From Micromonospora lupini str. Lupac 08 (GTDB lineage Bacteria > Actinomycetota > Actinomycetes > Mycobacteriales > Micromonosporaceae), in contig NZ_HF570107.1 in NCBI RefSeq assembly GCF_000297395.2, positions 192,200 to 241,394 of the forward strand: 49,195 nucleotides of DNA, given 5' to 3'. The notes beneath the pieces were generated by a model. It made no database searches. It had not been told where the DNA came from and saw only the letters and a program-made list of their open reading frames with translations. This document shows positions 33,922-43,624 of this stretch, one piece after another. Each line of letters opens with the position of its first letter. Position 1 is the first letter of the stretch. Made by a program: the position numbers and the translations under genes.

Positions 33922-35055
33922 GTGTACGTCCACCGGCTGGAACTGGTCGACTTCCGCTCGTACGAGCGGGTCGCCGTCGACCTCCAGCCGGGGGCGAACG
34001 TCCTGATCGGCGCCAACGGCGTCGGCAAGACCAACCTCGTCGAGGCGCTCGGGTACGTGGCGACCCTGGATTCGCACCGGGTCGCCACGGACGCGCCGCT
34101 GGTCCGGATGGGCGCCTCCTCGGCAGTGATCCGCTGCGCGGTGGTCCACGACGGTCGGGAACTCCTCGTCGAGCTGGAGATCGTGCCGGGCCGGGCCAAC
34201 CGGGCCCGGCTGGGCCGCTCCCCGGCTCGGCGAGCGCGGGACGTGCTCGGCGCCCTGCGACTGGTGCTCTTCGCGCCGGAGGACCTGGAGCTGGTCCGCG
34301 GCGATCCGGCCGAGCGTCGCCGCTACCTGGACGACCTCCTGGTCAACAGGCAACCCCGCTACGCGGGCGTACGGGCCGACTACGAACGGGTCGTCAAGCA
34401 GCGCAACGCTCTGCTGCGCACCGCGTACCTCGCCCGCAAGACCGGCGGCTCCCGGGGCGGCGACCTCGGCACCCTCGCCGTCTGGGACACCCACCTGGCC
34501 CAGCACGGCGCGGAGCTGCTCGCCGGGCGGCTGGAACTGGTCGCCGCGCTCACCCCGCACGTCGCCAAGGCGTACGACGCGGTGGCCGCCGGGCGGGGCG
34601 CGGCCGGTATCGCCTACCGGCCGTCGATCGAGCTGGCCGAGCCGACGACCGACCGGGCCACGCTTGCCGAGGCGCTGACCACCGCGCTCGCCGCCTCCCG
34701 TACCGCCGAGATCGAACGGGGGACCACCCTCGTCGGCCCGCACCGTGACGAGCTGGCCCTGTCCCTCGGTCCGCTCCCCGCCAAGGGGTACGCCAGCCAC
34801 GGCGAGTCCTGGTCCTTCGCGCTCGCGCTGCGGCTGGCCGGATACGACCTGCTGCGCGCCGACGGTATCGAGCCGGTCCTGGTGCTCGACGACGTCTTCG
34901 CCGAGCTGGACACCGGGCGCCGTGAGCGGCTGGCGGAGCTGGTCGGCGGGGCGAGTCAGCTGCTGGTCACCTGCGCCGTGGACGACGACGTGCCGGCCGC
35001 GCTGCGCGGCACCCGCTATCAGGTCGGCGAGGGGACGGTACGCCGTGTCGGATGA
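33922..35055 (+). CDS. recF: DNA replication/repair protein RecF
   Basis: A 377-aa RecF, an SMC-like ATPase that helps RecOR load RecA at single-strand gaps. Walker A GANGVGKT (30-37), the conserved [25 protein letters not shown], the signature-like region with [15 protein letters not shown] and the Walker B/D-loop [11 protein letters not shown] are all present. GTG 33922 begins the family consensus [15 protein letters not shown] and has no ribosome site, which may mean translation is coupled to gnd 16 nt upstream. The 3' end overlaps dciA by 11 nt. Confidence 0.96.
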   Translation: MYVHRLELVDFRSYERVAVDLQPGANVLIGANGVGKTNLVEALGYVATLDSHRVATDAPLVRMGASSAVIRCAVVHDGRELLVELEIVPGRANRARLGRSPARRARDVLGALRLVLFAPEDLELVRGDPAERRRYLDDLLVNRQPRYAGVRADYERVVKQRNALLRTAYLARKTGGSRGGDLGTLAVWDTHLAQHGAELLAGRLELVAALTPHVAKAYDAVAAGRGAAGIAYRPSIELAEPTTDRATLAEALTTALAASRTAEIERGTTLVGPHRDELALSLGPLPAKGYASHGESWSFALALRLAGYDLLRADGIEPVLVLDDVFAELDTGRRERLAELVGGASQLLVTCAVDDDVPAALRGTRYQVGEGTVRRVG

Positions 35056-35776
35056 ACCGGACGCCAGGCGGAAAGGCGCCAACCGCACCGGCAGTGGCCG
35101 GAAGGCCAGTGACGCCGCGACCGCGCGTACCGCAGGGGCGGAGGCGACCGGACGCGGCGCCGGCGGTCCGGGGGCGGGCGTGAGCGGTCCGGGGGCGACA
35201 ACTGGCGGCGCGGGCGTGAGCGGCGCGGGCGGTGTCGACGGCGGCGGGCCGGCGGAGGGTGCGTCGGGGCCGGAGCTGGCCCGGGCGGTGCTCGACGCGG
35301 CGTTGTCCCGGCGGCAGGCGGCGGCGCGCACCCGGCGTGCCACCGGCGGTGGCGCGGGCACCGACGGCGCCGGCGGCTCGGGGCGGCGGCTGCGTGGCTA
35401 CTCCGGCCCCGGCCCCGACCCGCGCGATCCGCAGCCCCTCAGCGCGGTGCTGAACCGGCTCGTCAAGGCGCGCGGCTGGCAGCAGCCCGCCGCCGAGGCG
35501 ACCGTGTTCGGCGCCTGGGAGCGGGTGGTCGGCGCGGAGGTCGCCCAGCACAGCAGGCCGGTCAAGCTGGAGAACGGCGAGTTGACGGTGGAGGCGCGCT
35601 CGACGGCCTGGGCGACCCAGCTGCGGCTGCTCGCCGGTTCGCTGCTCAAGCAGATCGCCCAGGAGGTCGGTCACAACGTGGTGCGCAAGCTGCACATCCA
35701 CGGCCCGGCCGCGCCGTCCTGGCAGAAGGGGCCGCGCCGGGTGCGCGGTCGAGGGCCGCGCGACACGTACGGCTGA
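35045..35776 (+). CDS. dciA: DciA family protein (DUF721)
   Basis: A 243-aa protein. The C-terminal domain (about 125-225: [20 protein letters not shown] ... [20 protein letters not shown] ... [18 protein letters not shown]) is DUF721/DciA, the replicative-helicase loader or operator of bacteria lacking DnaC. The first about 120 residues are a Gly/Ala/Arg-rich, low-complexity region with repeated GPGAxxSGPGA steps. GTG 35045 overlaps the recF stop by 11 nt, with GAGGGG about 9 nt before. The position recF-dciA-gyrB is classical. Role in helicase loading is known for the family and inferred here. Confidence 0.92.
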   Translation: MSDEPDARRKGANRTGSGRKASDAATARTAGAEATGRGAGGPGAGVSGPGATTGGAGVSGAGGVDGGGPAEGASGPELARAVLDAALSRRQAAARTRRATGGGAGTDGAGGSGRRLRGYSGPGPDPRDPQPLSAVLNRLVKARGWQQPAAEATVFGAWERVVGAEVAQHSRPVKLENGELTVEARSTAWATQLRLLAGSLLKQIAQEVGHNVVRKLHIHGPAAPSWQKGPRRVRGRGPRDTYG

Positions 35777-35789
35777 GCCGGACCCCGCT

Positions 35790-36017
35790 CTACCGCCGCC
35801 GGTCGGCGTCGCGGGCCGCACGCTTGCGGTCGCGCTGCTCCTGGGTGTAGCGCTTGCGCTCGGCCAGGTCGCGTTTCCACGCCTCCCGGGCCGCCGTCGA
35901 CCCGCCCTGCACCGCGCCCTGGACGCCGTCGGCCGGACCGGCGAGGTGTCGGAAGGCCCACCGCAGGAGTCGACCGCCCTCGCCCGGGGCTCTGGTGGTC
36001 GCGCCGTCCTCGCTCAT
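35790..36017 (-). CDS. Small basic hypothetical protein
   Basis: A 75-aa protein of unknown function. It starts MSEDGATTRAPGEGGRLLRW and ends in a long charged helix (REAWKRDLAERKRYTQEQRD ... KRAARDADRRR) that could be a coiled coil or bind nucleic acid. There is no signal peptide or membrane helix. ATG 36017 is preferred over an ATG at 36077 because GAGGGCGG stands directly upstream, and 36077 lies inside the operator-like palindrome. It is divergent from the OhrR-like gene and convergent with dciA (13-bp gap). It may share the operator at 36051-36077. Confidence 0.65.
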   Translation of the reverse strand: MSEDGATTRAPGEGGRLLRWAFRHLAGPADGVQGAVQGGSTAAREAWKRDLAERKRYTQEQRDRKRAARDADRRR

Positions 36018-36050
36018 CTGCCGCCCTCTCACCCATGTCACACCGAAAGG

Positions 36051-36077
36051 TTGGTGTGGCAATGATTGGTACACCAA
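36051..36077. promoter_or_regulatory. Palindromic operator candidate for the OhrR/MarR regulator
   Basis: TTGGTGT (36051-36057) and a perfect palindrome TTGGT-AC-ACCAA (36066-36077) provide three related half-sites within 27 bp, 41 nt before the marR start and between the divergent genes. ACGATCGT overlaps the end at 36077-36084. A MarR-family dimer site is the natural reading; binding is inferred. Confidence 0.6.
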
Positions 36078-36117
36078 CGATCGTTACGATAGTCAGCATG
36101 CAGGGAGAGAGCAACCG

Positions 36118-36618
36118 ATGAGCGACCAACCGGAGGGCGTCGACCCGTTGGCGTTGGAACAGCAGGTCTGCTTCGCCCTGTCGGTCGCGGCACGCAGCGT
36201 GGTGGCCGTCTACCGGCCGCTGCTGGAACCGATGGGGCTGACCCACCCGCAGTACCTGGTGATGCTGGCGCTCTGGCAGCACGCGCCGCTGTCCGGCCGC
36301 GACCTCAGTCGCCTGTTGCAGCTCGATCCGGGCACCCTGTCACCCCTGCTCAAGCGGCTCGAAGCGGCCGGCTACCTGCGCCGCGAGCGCGACGCCGCCG
36401 ACGAGCGCAGCCTCGCCGTCACCCTCACCGCAACCGGCGCGGCGCTGCGCGCCCAGGCCGAGCGGATCCCGGCCGCGATCGTGCAACGCCTCGGGCTGCC
36501 CGTCGAGGACCTGCAGCACCTGCACGCGGTGCTCACGCAGGTGATCGCGGCGGCCAACCGGCCCGGCGGCGACCAGGCCGCCCCGCAGAGCGGGACGGCC
36601 GCTCAGGCGTCGGCGTAG
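36118..36618 (+). CDS. MarR family regulator, OhrR type
   Basis: A 166-aa MarR regulator. The N-terminal segment LALEQQVCFALSVAARSVVA with Cys18, and the following YRPLLEPMGLTHPQYLVMLALW, match OhrR, which senses organic hydroperoxides through that cysteine. The winged helix is at about 55-110 (LSRLLQLDPGTLSPLLKRLEAAGYLRR). The conserved wing (RDAADERSLAVTLTATG) is present. No ohr peroxidase gene is nearby in the window, so the target is either elsewhere or the divergent small gene. ATG 36118 follows GGGAG at 11 nt. The last 25 residues are a polar tail. The 3' end overlaps the convergent gene by 16 nt. Confidence 0.9.
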   Translation: MSDQPEGVDPLALEQQVCFALSVAARSVVAVYRPLLEPMGLTHPQYLVMLALWQHAPLSGRDLSRLLQLDPGTLSPLLKRLEAAGYLRRERDAADERSLAVTLTATGAALRAQAERIPAAIVQRLGLPVEDLQHLHAVLTQVIAAANRPGGDQAAPQSGTAAQASA

Positions 36619-37157
36619 ACGGCGAAGCCGCGCTCGGCGCAGCGCCGGTAGAACGCCGCCAGTACGCCCAGCTCCGCACAGGTGAAGTTCCACTGCGGGG
36701 CATCACCGCGCTCGTCGCGCAGCGCGTCGAGTCGGGTCTCCAGCCAGCGCAGTTGCTGCTCGGCCAACCGGCCGTCACCGAGCAGCGAGCGCAGCACGGT
36801 GCTCACCGACTCGAAGGTGACCGCCTCGCCGTTCGCGCGGTGCGCGGCCACGAACCGTTCGATGCCGCTCGCGATCCAGGAGCAGCCGTCCGGGTCGATC
36901 ACCGGGTCCTCGTCCTCGGCGGCGGCGTCTGTGGCATACAACACACCTTCGAGGCCGAGCAGGAGATCCACCAGCTCGGTGTACGCGGTCGCCCGGACGG
37001 TGCCGGTCTTCGCGATCAGCTCGGCCAGCGCCGCCGTCGGCGCGGAGATCCGCGGCACGTCGACGATCTCGCCGAAGTCGACGAACTCGGCCGGCGCCAC
37101 CGGATCGTAGAAGCGGCCGGTCCGCGGCCAGTGCACCGCGACGTTGTCCAGCCCCAT
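36603..37157 (-). CDS. Conserved hypothetical protein (184 aa)
   Basis: A 184-aa soluble acidic protein I do not recognise. It has no transmembrane helix, signal peptide or catalytic motif that I can name. Notable stretches are HWPRTGRFYDPVAPAEFVDF, ELVDLLLGLEGVLYATDAAA and a C-terminal helical region with NFTCAELGVLAAFYRRCAER. The ribosome site GAGGTGA before ATG 37157 is good, and codon use is that of a real high-GC gene. It runs opposite to its neighbours, convergent with the OhrR-like gene and divergent from gyrB. Confidence 0.78.
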   Translation of the reverse strand: MGLDNVAVHWPRTGRFYDPVAPAEFVDFGEIVDVPRISAPTAALAELIAKTGTVRATAYTELVDLLLGLEGVLYATDAAAEDEDPVIDPDGCSWIASGIERFVAAHRANGEAVTFESVSTVLRSLLGDGRLAEQQLRWLETRLDALRDERGDAPQWNFTCAELGVLAAFYRRCAERGFAVYADA

Positions 37158-37679
37158 CTGTCACCTCTTAGAGAGCACGTGTCGGGTCGATCGGGTCGAT
37201 CGTCCCGGTTCCGGCAGCTAAAGATCAAGGCCGCTTCCGGGGCGCCGCAAACGTACGGCACGGACGGTCCGGCCGCGACCCCCGACCCGCCCGAGCGCGG
37301 GTCAACCCGTTCGGGGGCGGCGCGTCCGATCGGAGCCTGGCGTGTGGGGGGAGTCGTGGGTAACGGGGTTCTGCCGGCTATGGACATCTCAGCCGCCCCG
37401 TTGAGGGTGCCGAGTGGTGGTTCTGTCCTCCGCGCACAGTAGGATTGACAGCGAGACGAAGACCCGGTGCGGGGCGAGGGACGGGGCCGGTGGCCCCAGG
37501 ATCATTCTCCACTCCGGGTCGAGCCGATCGCGATCCGCGGGCAACCGCGGCGACCGGCGCGTTCGACCCGCTGTCCGGAGGTCTCCGGCACCGGTCCACG
37601 CGCCGACGTCGCGTCCTGTCCGCCGAACCCGCGCCCGACGCGCCCTCCCGGCGCCGACGACGCGAGAAAGTGGCCGAGG
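37158..37679. promoter_or_regulatory. gyrB upstream region
   Basis: A 522-bp gap with no gene. A TTGACA lies at 37445-37450 and a TAGGAT at 37440-37445, but I find no properly spaced partner for either. A short direct repeat GGGTCGATC occurs twice in tandem near 37174-37191. Promoters for gyrB and the divergent 184-aa gene must lie here. Confidence 0.4.
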
Positions 37680-39626
37680 GTGGCAGCGCAGGACAAGCAG
37701 GAGTACGGCGCAGAGTCGATCACCGTTCTCGAGGGGCTGGAGGCCGTCCGCAAGCGGCCCGGTATGTACATCGGGTCCACCGGTGAGCGCGGTCTGCACC
37801 ACCTCGTCTGGGAGGTCGTCGACAACGCGGTCGACGAGGCGCTGGCCGGATACTGCGACACCATCGACGTGGTGCTGCTCGCCGACGGCGGAGTGCGGGT
37901 CACCGACAACGGCCGTGGTTTCCCGGTCGACCTGCACCCGAAGCTCAAGAAGCCGGGCGTCGAGGTCGCGCTGACCATCCTGCACGCGGGCGGCAAGTTC
38001 GACGGCAAGGCGTACGCGGTGTCCGGCGGTCTGCACGGCGTCGGCGTCTCCGTGGTGAACGCGCTCTCCACCAAGATGTTCGTCGAGATCCACAAGTCCG
38101 GCTCCGTGTGGCGGCAGCACTACACCAACTCCAAGCCGAGCCCGCTGGAGAAGGGCGAGACCACCGACCGCACCGGTTCGGCGGTGTCCTTCTGGCCCGA
38201 CCCCGACGTCTTCGAGACCGTCGACTTCGACTTCCAGACCATCTACCGGCGCCTGCAGGAGATGGCCTTCCTCAACCGTGCCCTGCGCATCCACCTGCTC
38301 GACGAGCGGGTGGCCGAGGAGGAGGACGGCCGGCAGCGCGAGGTCACCTTCTACTACGAGGGCGGCATCGCCGACTTCGTCCGGCACCTCAACGCCTCCA
38401 AGAACCCGATCCACAAGACGGTGGTCGAGTTCGGCGCCGAGGAGGAGGGCATGTCGCTCGAGATCGCCATGCAGTGGAACGAGTCGTACGGCGAGTCGGT
38501 CTACACCTTCGCCAACACGATCAACACCCACGAGGGCGGCACCCACGAGGAGGGCTTCCGGTCCGCGCTGACAAGCGTGGTCAACCGGTACGGCACCGAC
38601 AAGAAGCTGCTCAAGGGCGACGAGAAGCTCTCCGGCGAGGACATCCGAGAAGGTCTCGCGGCGATCATCTCGGTCAAGCTGGCCAACCCGCAGTTCGAGG
38701 GCCAGACCAAGACCAAGCTCGGCAACACCCCGGTGAAGAGCTTCGTGCAGCGGGTCTGCAACGACCGGCTGGTCGACTGGTTCGACCGTAACCCGGCCGA
38801 AGCCAAGATGATCATCACGAAGGCCTCCCAGGCGGCACGGGCCCGGATCGCCGCCCAGCAGGCGCGCAAGCTGGCCCGGCGCAAGTCGCTGCTGGAGTCC
38901 GGCTCGATGCCGGGCAAGCTGGCCGACTGCCAGTCCACCGACCCGCGCGAGTCCGAGGTGTTCATCGTCGAGGGTGACTCGGCCGGTGGTTCGGCCAAGC
39001 AGGGCCGCGACCCGCGGACGCAGGCGATCCTGCCGATCCGCGGCAAGATCCTCAACGTGGAGAAGGCCCGGATCGACCGGGTGCTGAAGAACAACGAGGT
39101 CCAGGCGCTGATCACCGCGCTGGGCACCGGCATCCACGACGACTTCGACATGGAGAAGCTGCGGTACCACAAGGTGGTGCTGATGGCCGACGCCGACGTC
39201 GACGGCCAGCACATCCAGACGCTGCTGCTCACCCTGCTGTTCCGCTTCATGCGTCCGCTTGTCGAGATGGGCCACGTCTACCTGGCCGCCCCGCCGCTCT
39301 ACAAGATCAAGTGGAACAAGAAGGGCGACGACGCCCAGTACGCCTACTCCGACCGCGAGCGGGACGGGCTCATCGCGCTGCGCCAGCAGAAGAAGCCGAA
39401 CGCCAAGCCGGACGACATCCAGCGCTTCAAGGGCCTCGGCGAGATGAACTATCCCGAGCTGTGGGAAACCACTATGAACCCGGCGACGCGTACCCTGCGT
39501 CAGGTCACGCTCGACGACGCTGCAACCGCAGACGAGTTGTTCAGCGTCCTGATGGGTGAGGACGTTGAAGCGCGCCGGTCGTTCATCCAGCGCAACGCCA
39601 AGGACGTGCGGTTCCTGGATATCTGA
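37680..39626 (+). CDS. gyrB: DNA gyrase subunit B
   Basis: A 648-aa GyrB. The GHKL ATPase domain opens with [30 protein letters not shown] and [10 protein letters not shown] (ATP-binding Asn/Asp), followed by the transducer domain and the TOPRIM domain with [15 protein letters not shown] (from Glu431) and [19 protein letters not shown]. The C-terminal segment [21 protein letters not shown] is intact. With GyrA it introduces negative supercoils and is the aminocoumarin target. GTG 37680 begins [19 protein letters not shown], the usual start of relatives; upstream codons are low in similarity. A hairpin terminator follows. Confidence 0.97.
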   Translation: MAAQDKQEYGAESITVLEGLEAVRKRPGMYIGSTGERGLHHLVWEVVDNAVDEALAGYCDTIDVVLLADGGVRVTDNGRGFPVDLHPKLKKPGVEVALTILHAGGKFDGKAYAVSGGLHGVGVSVVNALSTKMFVEIHKSGSVWRQHYTNSKPSPLEKGETTDRTGSAVSFWPDPDVFETVDFDFQTIYRRLQEMAFLNRALRIHLLDERVAEEEDGRQREVTFYYEGGIADFVRHLNASKNPIHKTVVEFGAEEEGMSLEIAMQWNESYGESVYTFANTINTHEGGTHEEGFRSALTSVVNRYGTDKKLLKGDEKLSGEDIREGLAAIISVKLANPQFEGQTKTKLGNTPVKSFVQRVCNDRLVDWFDRNPAEAKMIITKASQAARARIAAQQARKLARRKSLLESGSMPGKLADCQSTDPRESEVFIVEGDSAGGSAKQGRDPRTQAILPIRGKILNVEKARIDRVLKNNEVQALITALGTGIHDDFDMEKLRYHKVVLMADADVDGQHIQTLLLTLLFRFMRPLVEMGHVYLAAPPLYKIKWNKKGDDAQYAYSDRERDGLIALRQQKKPNAKPDDIQRFKGLGEMNYPELWETTMNPATRTLRQVTLDDAATADELFSVLMGEDVEARRSFIQRNAKDVRFLDI

Positions 39627-39633
39627 CGGACCT

Positions 39634-39670
39634 CGGCGGGCCGGTCGGGCAGCACCCGACCGGCCCGCCG
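39634..39670 (+). terminator. Hairpin terminator between gyrB and gyrA
   Basis: A 16-bp stem from CGGCGGGCCGGTCGGG (39634-39649) and its complement (39655-39670) has the loop CAGCA, 7 nt after the gyrB stop. Confidence 0.8.
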
Positions 39671-39680
39671 GTCCACAGAG

Positions 39681-39720
39681 TTATCCACAGCTTGGTCGGT
39701 ATCCACAGCCGTTATCCACA
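39681..39720 (+). promoter_or_regulatory. Three DnaA boxes upstream of gyrA
   Basis: TTATCCACA (39681-39689), GTATCCACA (39699-39707) and TTATCCACA (39712-39720), all in one orientation, lie between the gyrB terminator and the gyrA start at 39757. Two are exact consensus. They lie where a gyrA promoter is expected, suggesting DnaA control of gyrA or titration of DnaA (inference). Confidence 0.6.
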
Positions 39721-39756
39721 GCACGAAAACGACTCTGAGTCTGATAAGGGTATACA

Positions 39757-42280
39757 GTGACCGATTCCCCCGAGTCCACACCGAACGAGCCCGAGGTTCC
39801 CGCCGAGGCACTCGCCGCCGTGGTCGCGCACGACCGGATCGAGCCGGTCGGGCTCGAGGTGGAGATGCAGCGCTCCTACCTCGACTACGCGATGAGCGTG
39901 ATCGTCGGGCGCGCGCTGCCGGACGTCCGGGACGGGCTCAAGCCGGTCCACCGCAAGATCCTCTACGCCATGTTCGACTCCGGCTACCGGCCGGACCGCG
40001 GCTACGTGAAGTGCTCCCGGGTCGTCGGCGACGTGATGGGTCAGTTCCACCCGCACGGCGACTCGGCCATCTACGACGCGCTGGTCCGGATGGCGCAGCC
40101 CTGGTCGCTGCGCTACCCGCTCGTCGACGGCAACGGCAACTTCGGCTCGCCGGGTAACGATCCGGCCGCCGCGATGCGGTACACCGAGTGCAAGCTCGAC
40201 CCGCTCGCCATGGAGATGCTGCGGGACATCGACGAGGACACCGTCGACCTGCAGGACAACTACGACGGCCGGGCCAAGGAGCCCACGATCCTGCCGTCGC
40301 GGATCCCCAACCTGCTGGTGAACGGCTCCGAGGGCATCGCGGTCGGCATGGCCACCAAGATCCCGCCGCACAACCTGCGGGAGATCGGCGCGGCGGTGCA
40401 GTGGTGCCTGGAGCACCCGGAGGAGGACGAGGAGACCACCCTCGAAGCCCTGCTCGGCATCGTCAAGGGTCCGGACTTCCCGACCCACGGCCTGATCGTT
40501 GGCACCACCGCCATCCAGGACGCGTACCGCACCGGCCGTGGCTCGATCCGGATGCGTGCCGTGGTGGAGGTCGAGGAGGACAAGCGGGGCCGCCCCTGCC
40601 TGGTCGTCAGCCGAGCTGCCCTACCAGGTCAACCCGGACAACCTCGCCGAGCGGATCGCCGAGCTGATCAAGGAGGGCAAGCTCGCCGGGATCGCCGACA
40701 TCCGCGACGAGTCCTCCGGCCGTACCGGCATGCGGATCGTGCTGGTGCTCAAGCGCGACGCGGTCGCCAAGGTCGTGCTGAACAACCTCTACAAGCACAC
40801 CCAGCTCCAGGAGACGTTCGGCGCCAACATGCTGGCCCTGGTCGACGGGGTGCCGCGCACGCTCAACCTGGCCCAGTTCATCCGCTACTACGTCGAGCAC
40901 CAGATCGACGTGATCCGCCGGCGGACCGCCTTCCGACTGCGCAAGGCCGAGGAGCGAGCGCACATCCTGCGCGGCCTGGGCAAGGCGCTGGACGCGCTGG
41001 ACGAGGTGATCGCGCTGATCCGGCGGTCGCCGACCGTGGACGACGCCCGCCAGGGCCTGATCCGGCTGCTGGAGATCGACGAGATCCAGGCGACCGCGAT
41101 CCTGGACATGCAGCTTCGCCGGCTCGCCGCGCTGGAGCGGCAGCGGATCGTGGACGACCTGGCCAAGCTCGAGATCGAGATCGCCGACCTCAAGGACATC
41201 CTCGCCAAGCCGGAGCGGCAGCGGAAGATCGTCTCGGACGAGCTGGGCGAGATCGTCGCCAAGTGGGGCGACGACCGCCGGACGCAGATCATCCCGTTCG
41301 ACGGCGAGGTCTCCATGGAGGACCTCATCGCCCGCGAGGACGTGGTCGTCACGATCACCCGCACCGGGTACGCCAAGCGGACCAAGGTCGATCTGTACCG
41401 CTCGCAGCGGCGCGGCGGCAAGGGCGTCAGTGGCGCCACGCTGCGGCAGGACGACATCGTCAGCCACTTCTTCGTGTGCTCGACGCACGACTGGATCCTG
41501 TTCTTCACGAACAAGGGCCGGGTGTACCGGGCCAAGGCGTACGAGTTGCCGGAGGTCAGTAGGGTAGCCAAGGGCCAACACGTGGCCAATCTGCTCGCCT
41601 TCCTACCCGACGAGCAGATCGCGCAGATCATCGAAATCCCGAACTACCAGGTAGCCCCCTATCTGGTACTGGCCACGAAGAACGGCCTGGTGAAGAAGAC
41701 GCGGCTCGAGGAGTTCGACTCCAACCGTTCCGGCGGAATCATCGCGATCAACCTGCGCGATGAGGACGAGCTGGTCGGTGCTGCGCTGGTGGCGCCGGAG
41801 AACGACCTGCTGCTGGTCTCCAAGAAGGCGCAGGCGATCCGGTTCAACGCCTCCGACGAGGCGCTGCGGCCGATGGGTCGTGCCACCTCGGGCGTGATCG
41901 GCATGCGCTTCACGGACGACGACGTCCTGCTCGCCATGGAGGTCGTTCGGGACGGTTTGGACGTCCTGGTGGCCACGAACGGGGGATACGCGAAACGTAC
42001 CCCGATCGAGGAATACCCGGTGCAGGGCCGGGGAGGTAAGGGCGTGCTGACTGCGAAGATCACCGAACGGCGCGGTGGTCTGGTCGGTGCCGTGGTGATC
42101 GACCCAGACGACGAGTTGTTCGCGATCACCAGCAACGGTGGTGTCATCCGGACTCCGGTGAAGCCTGTACGCCGTACGCGTGACCGGAACACAATGGGGG
42201 TCAAGCTGATGGACCTCCCGGACGGCGTGACTATCGTGGCGATTGCTCGCAATGCCGACGAGCCTGACGAACAGGACTAG
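39757..42280 (+). pseudogene. gyrA: DNA gyrase subunit A, frameshifted as read
   Basis: Frame 1 from GTG 39757 encodes the N-terminal breakage-reunion domain: [20 protein letters not shown], the quinolone-region [10 protein letters not shown] with Ser103 and Asp107 (wild-type residues), and catalytic Tyr142 in [10 protein letters not shown]. After ...RGRPCLVV the protein continues in frame 2 from about 40611 ([20 protein letters not shown]) through the coiled coil and the beta-propeller with the GyrA box QRRGGKG to [21 protein letters not shown]. Deleting one base (G40610) restores a full 840-residue GyrA. An essential gene cannot be broken, so a sequence error is most likely. AAGGG stands 6 nt before the start. 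The shift context TGGTCGTCAG resembles that of dnaN. Confidence 0.9.
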
Positions 42281-42284
42281 TTGA

Positions 42285-43166
42285 ATGACGGAGACACAGG
42301 CGAAGTCGGGGAACACGGGGACCTCGGCCAACCCGGTCGACGAGGAGGCCGCCAAGGGCGGCACACCAGCGACCGGCCGCGCGGCCGTGGGCCGGGCCAC
42401 GGTTCCCGCCGACGCGCCTGCCCCGAAATTCACCCGGGCTCCCGGCATGACACCTCCGCCGGAGCAGCCCGGCGAGGACGGGGGATCGGGCGACGCCAAG
42501 GCCGAGACGTCGGCTGTCGAGGCACCGACGTCCGCCGGGGTGGCCCCCACGGCGGCCGCCCCGACCCCGGCTCGACCGACGACCACCCAGCCGATCAACA
42601 CCCGACCCGGTCAGGCGACATCGACCGGGTCCACCGGCACCCAACCCCGGATCATGCCGGGCATGTCCCAGCCGGACTCGGGGCGTACGGCCGGCGGTCG
42701 CCCCGCGAGCGGTGGTGGCCTGCCGCCGGGGATCGGCAACACGTCGGCCGTCGGGGCCGCCCGGGTCGGTGAGGCGGTGCGCGCCGCGCGGAGCTCGGTC
42801 AGCTCGGCGGCGTCCCGCGGACCGCGCCGGGCCCGGCTGAACCTCAAGCGGATCGACCCCTGGTCCGTGATGAAGTTCGCGTTCGCCGTCTCGGTGGTGC
42901 TGTTCATCGTCGTGGTGGTCGCCACGTCGGTGCTCTACCTGGCGCTGGACGCGATGGGTGTGTTCCAGAGCGTCAACGACAGCCTCAGCGACCTGGTCAA
43001 CGCCGGCGGTGGGCAGAGCACCAACGGCTTCCAGATCACCACCAAGGGCGTGATCCTCAGCTCGGCGCTGATCGGCCTGGTCAACGTGGTGCTGTTCACC
43101 GCGCTGGCCACGCTGGGAGCGTTCGTCTACAACGTCTGCGCCGACCTCGTCGCGGGATCGAGCTGA
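42285..43166 (+). CDS. DUF3566 domain membrane protein (Rv0007-like)
   Basis: A 293-aa protein with a disordered, Pro/Thr/Ala/Gly-rich N-terminal half (about 1-165). A basic patch (RGPRRARLNLKRIDPWSVMK) leads into the DUF3566 domain with two transmembrane helices at about 203-225 and 263-285, separated by an extracytoplasmic loop (ALDAMGVFQSVNDSLSDLVN). It follows gyrA by 4 nt, as Rv0007 follows gyrA in mycobacteria, so both are likely one operon. Function is not established; a link to cell-wall growth is suspected from its neighbours in mycobacteria. A hairpin terminator follows. Confidence 0.9.
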   Translation: MTETQAKSGNTGTSANPVDEEAAKGGTPATGRAAVGRATVPADAPAPKFTRAPGMTPPPEQPGEDGGSGDAKAETSAVEAPTSAGVAPTAAAPTPARPTTTQPINTRPGQATSTGSTGTQPRIMPGMSQPDSGRTAGGRPASGGGLPPGIGNTSAVGAARVGEAVRAARSSVSSAASRGPRRARLNLKRIDPWSVMKFAFAVSVVLFIVVVVATSVLYLALDAMGVFQSVNDSLSDLVNAGGGQSTNGFQITTKGVILSSALIGLVNVVLFTALATLGAFVYNVCADLVAGSS

Positions 43167-43193
43167 CGCTCGCCGAGCGGGACTGAGTGTGAC

Positions 43194-43238
43194 CGGGGCG
43201 CCGGGGGCACCGCGGAATGCGGTCGCTCCGGCGCCCCG
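43194..43238 (+). terminator. Hairpin terminator after the gyrA operon
   Basis: The outer stem CGGGGCGCCGG (43194-43204) pairs with CCGGCGCCCCG (43228-43238). A second small stem ACCGC/GCGGT sits inside the loop. It lies 28 nt after the DUF3566 stop. Confidence 0.75.
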
Positions 43239-43337
43239 TACTCGGGAGGTTTTGCAGGCGGCGACGGCCGGCCCGCAGGTTCGGACCCCGATTTGGGGCC
43301 GGCGGAGCGGATGGGTTAATCTTGCTCGTCGCAACGC

Positions 43338-43411
43338 GGGGCTATAGCTCAGTCGGTTAGAGCGCAGAGCTGATAACTCTGAGGTCGATGGTTCGATTCC
43401 ATCTAGCCCCA
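43338..43411 (+). tRNA. tRNA-Ile (GAT)
   Basis: A 74-nt cloverleaf without encoded CCA. The acceptor arm GGGGCTA (43338-43344) pairs with TAGCCCC (43404-43410); the D arm has AGCTCAGTCGGTTAGAGC; the anticodon stem CAGAG/CTCTG encloses CTGATAA with anticodon GAT at 43372-43374; the T arm has GGTTCGATTCC. All arms pair fully. Position just after the gyrA operon is typical for actinomycete origins. Confidence 0.98.
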
Positions 43412-43453
43412 CCGCACATCGTCCGGCGCTAGTCGAGCACGAGGGGTCGCCCC

Positions 43454-43582
43454 ATGTTCAAGAAGCTGCTGATCCTGGCCGGCGTCGTCGGCGTCGCTGC
43501 CGTCGTCTTCAACAAGGTCAAGGCCGCCAACGACGAGCGTGCCCTGTGGCACGAGGCGACCACCGCGCCCGACCTGCGCTGA
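43454..43582 (+). CDS. DLW-39 family small protein
   Basis: A 42-aa protein: ATG 43454 to TGA 43582. It begins MFKKLLILAGVVGVAAVVF, a single membrane helix, followed by NKVKAANDERALWHEATTAP. This matches the small actinobacterial DLW-39 family found next to the gyrA/tRNA region. It probably sits in the membrane with the charged part in the cytoplasm. Function is unknown. Third-position GC is near saturation, which supports coding. GAGGGG at 43440-43446 serves as the ribosome site. It lies between tRNA-Ile and tRNA-Ala on the same strand. Confidence 0.85.
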   Translation: MFKKLLILAGVVGVAAVVFNKVKAANDERALWHEATTAPDLR

Positions 43583-43624
43583 CGTCCGGCCGGCGGCGCG
43601 CGCGTCGCCGCCGCAGCCGCTCAC

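Noticed and set aside
37440..37473. gyrB promoter from TTGACA at 37445 or TAGGAT at 37440
   Set aside because: Neither element has a correctly spaced partner box, so no promoter is claimed.
37389..39275. A 628-codon minus-strand open frame
   Set aside because: Antisense shadow of gyrB, whose own frame is fully conserved.
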